DNA of 64,000 nt. Origin: a bacterium BMS3Bbin03. GTDB taxonomy: Bacteria > Zhuqueibacterota > JdFR-76 > BMS3Abin05. The notes beneath the pieces were generated by a model. That model saw nothing but the letters and a program-made list of their open reading frames with translations, made no database searches and was not told where the DNA came from. A program made the translations under genes and the position numbers. The stretch's first letter is position 1. Every line of letters starts with the position of its first letter. The stretch covers positions 1 through 64,000 of the forward strand of contig BDTM01000128.1 in assembly GCA_002898015.1 (NCBI GenBank), given 5' to 3'. Of the stretch, positions 62,682 to 64,000 are shown piece by piece.

Positions 62682-64000
62682 CTAACGGTTGTCAATTTGG
62701 GCCCGCTGTAATTTTCCGCTAAAATCGACGTACACCGTTTTGATCTCAGAGAAAAATTCAAACACCGTCCAACCGCCCTCCCGATGTCCGTTTCCTGTTT
62801 CTTTTACCCCGCCGAACGGCATGTGGCACTCGGCGCCAATGGTCGGGCCGTTGATGTACGTAATGCCGGCCTGAATGTCGCGAATCGCCCGGTAAGCGCG
62901 GTTCACATCCTGTGTGTAAATCGAAGACGACAGGCCGTAAATGACCCCATTGATGACCTGAACGGCTTCATCAAAATCTTTCACTTTGATGACGGAAAGC
63001 ACGGGGCCGAAAATTTCCTCCCGGGCGATGCGCATATTGGGCGTTACACCGGAAAAAATAGTAGGCTTGTAGAAGAACCCCTTCTTCAAATCGCCCTCTT
63101 CTGCATATTCCCCGCCAACCAGAAGTGCGGCCCCCTCTTTTCTGCCAATCTCGACGTACCCATGGATTTTTTCCCGTGCGGGTGCGTTAATGACCGGCCC
63201 GACATCGACCGATTCATCCAATCCATTTCCCAGTTTTAGCCTGGAGACGCGTTCCGCAAGCATATCGAGAAATTTATCGTGAATTTTTTCGTGTAAAATT
63301 AAACGGCTGGTCGCCGTACAGCGTTGTCCGGTCGTTCCAAAGGCGCCCCACAAAACACCCTCCAATGCCAGGTGCAGGTTCGCATCATCCATCACGATTT
63401 GTGCATTCTTGCCGCCAAGTTCCAGAGAGATGCGTTTTAAATCCTTCCCCGCTTTTTGTGAAATGATTTTCCCCACCGCCGAGGAACCTGTAAAGGAAAT
63501 AAGGTCGATGTCCGGATGTTCAACAATGGGAATGCCGACACTGTTTCCGGTTCCGTGGACAAGATTAATGGCCTGCGGCGGCACACCCGCTTCCAGGAAA
63601 ATCTCAACCAATTTTGTGGCTGTTGCGGGTGTGTCACTGGCCGGTTTAAACACAACCGTATTTCCGGTTAACAGTGCGGGAAAAATCTTCCACGTCGGAA
63701 TTGCCATCGGGAAATTCCAGGGTGAGATAACGCCGGCCACGCCGATAGGCATACGCATGGTCATGTTAAATTTGTTCATTAATTCTGAGGGCACCGTATG
63801 TCCGAAAAGACGCCGTCCCTCTCCGAAAGCGTAGTAAGCCGTGTCAATCCCTTCCTGCATATCGCCGCGGGTCTCTGCGATTACTTTTCCCATTTCACGT
63901 GTCATTAACCGGGCGATCTCTTCCTTTCGCTCAACCATGATGTCGCCCGCTTTTTTCATGATTTCCCCCCGCTGCGGAGCAGGCACGAGCCGCCATTCGT
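62682..64000 (-). CDS. NAD(P)-dependent aldehyde dehydrogenase (5' end outside window)
   Basis: The 438 visible residues enter the window with EWRLVPAPQRGEI, so roughly 40-60 N-terminal residues are missing; a GTG at 63986 is internal. Cofactor and catalytic motifs are ISPWNFPMAIPTWK, SFTGSSAVGKII, the general base in LELGGKNAQIV and catalytic cysteine in TTGQRCTATSR. EEIFGPVLSVI and PFGGVKETGNGHREGG complete the family. Position before lat suggests 2-aminoadipate-semialdehyde oxidation, though semialdehyde specificity cannot be read from sequence alone. Confidence 0.9.
   Translation of the reverse strand, partial: EWRLVPAPQRGEIMKKAGDIMVERKEEIARLMTREMGKVIAETRGDMQEGIDTAYYAFGEGRRLFGHTVPSELMNKFNMTMRMPIGVAGVISPWNFPMAIPTWKIFPALLTGNTVVFKPASDTPATATKLVEIFLEAGVPPQAINLVHGTGNSVGIPIVEHPDIDLISFTGSSAVGKIISQKAGKDLKRISLELGGKNAQIVMDDANLHLALEGVLWGAFGTTGQRCTATSRLILHEKIHDKFLDMLAERVSRLKLGNGLDESVDVGPVINAPAREKIHGYVEIGRKEGAALLVGGEYAEEGDLKKGFFYKPTIFSGVTPNMRIAREEIFGPVLSVIKVKDFDEAVQVINGVIYGLSSSIYTQDVNRAYRAIRDIQAGITYINGPTIGAECHMPFGGVKETGNGHREGGWTVFEFFSEIKTVYVDFSGKLQRAQIDNR

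Overview
The window reads as chromosomal DNA of a Gram-negative bacterium of moderate GC. It is gene-dense, with many ATGA stop/start overlaps and several TTG or GTG starts. TonB-dependent receptors carrying N-terminal carboxypeptidase-regulatory-like domains, a FecI/FecR pair, an LptD-type barrel, a Bacteroidota-style GlmU-like protein, pyruvate phosphate dikinase and a siroheme-dependent heme pathway suggest the FCB side of the tree (Calditrichota/KSB1-like). That placement is an inference; there is no rRNA marker. I saw no tRNA, rRNA, insertion sequence or CRISPR array.

Layout. 1-3.3 kb: two adjacent P-loop ATPases on the minus strand, the second running off the window with a near-identical 99-bp repeat tract, behind a promoter with two palindromic operators. 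3.5-13.3 kb: a Na+/solute symporter and a TonB receptor / ECF sigma / FecR / second TonB receptor signalling group. 13.4-15.1 kb: a trp-type attenuator (leader peptide with a Trp-Trp-Trp-Gly-Trp run, antiterminator and terminator) in front of a stand-alone TrpB2. 15.3-19.5 kb: an amino-sugar/peptidoglycan-recycling operon (GlcNAc kinase-like, AnmK, GlmU-like, NagB). 19.6-21.8 kb: DUF5658, AI-2E transporter-like and cyclic-nucleotide-binding proteins. 22-26.4 kb: a mutagenic-repair pair (Y-family polymerase plus DnaE2-like polymerase) behind a promoter with SOS-like boxes. 26.5-27.9 kb: a 52-residue zinc-ribbon protein, a small outer-membrane protein and a VanZ-like protein.

28-41.2 kb is the centrepiece. 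Nine tightly coupled genes (Met8-like, HemA, HemC, HemL, CobA-HemD fusion, AhbC, HemB, AhbD-like, fused AhbA/AhbB) encode synthesis of heme from glutamyl-tRNA through siroheme. Directly upstream lie a HemX/CcsA-like membrane protein and a sigma-54 activator whose N-terminal half is a degenerate glutamyl-tRNA reductase lacking the catalytic cysteine. A sigma-54-like promoter and palindromic candidate activator sites precede the heme operon. I propose that this pseudo-GluTR activator is a dedicated sensor controlling heme synthesis.

41.4-64 kb holds mostly housekeeping genes: NAD(P)HX repair, AcpS, an ECF sigma factor, LptD, ROK glucokinase, RarA, an MBL hydrolase, an HAD phosphatase, PPDK, TauE, an S41 protease, Tmk and a MATE pump. 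It then has an inositol-phospholipid pair (myo-inositol-phosphate synthase and a CDP-alcohol phosphatidyltransferase) around PanD, then RsmI, and lysine 6-aminotransferase with an aldehyde dehydrogenase that is cut by the window end.
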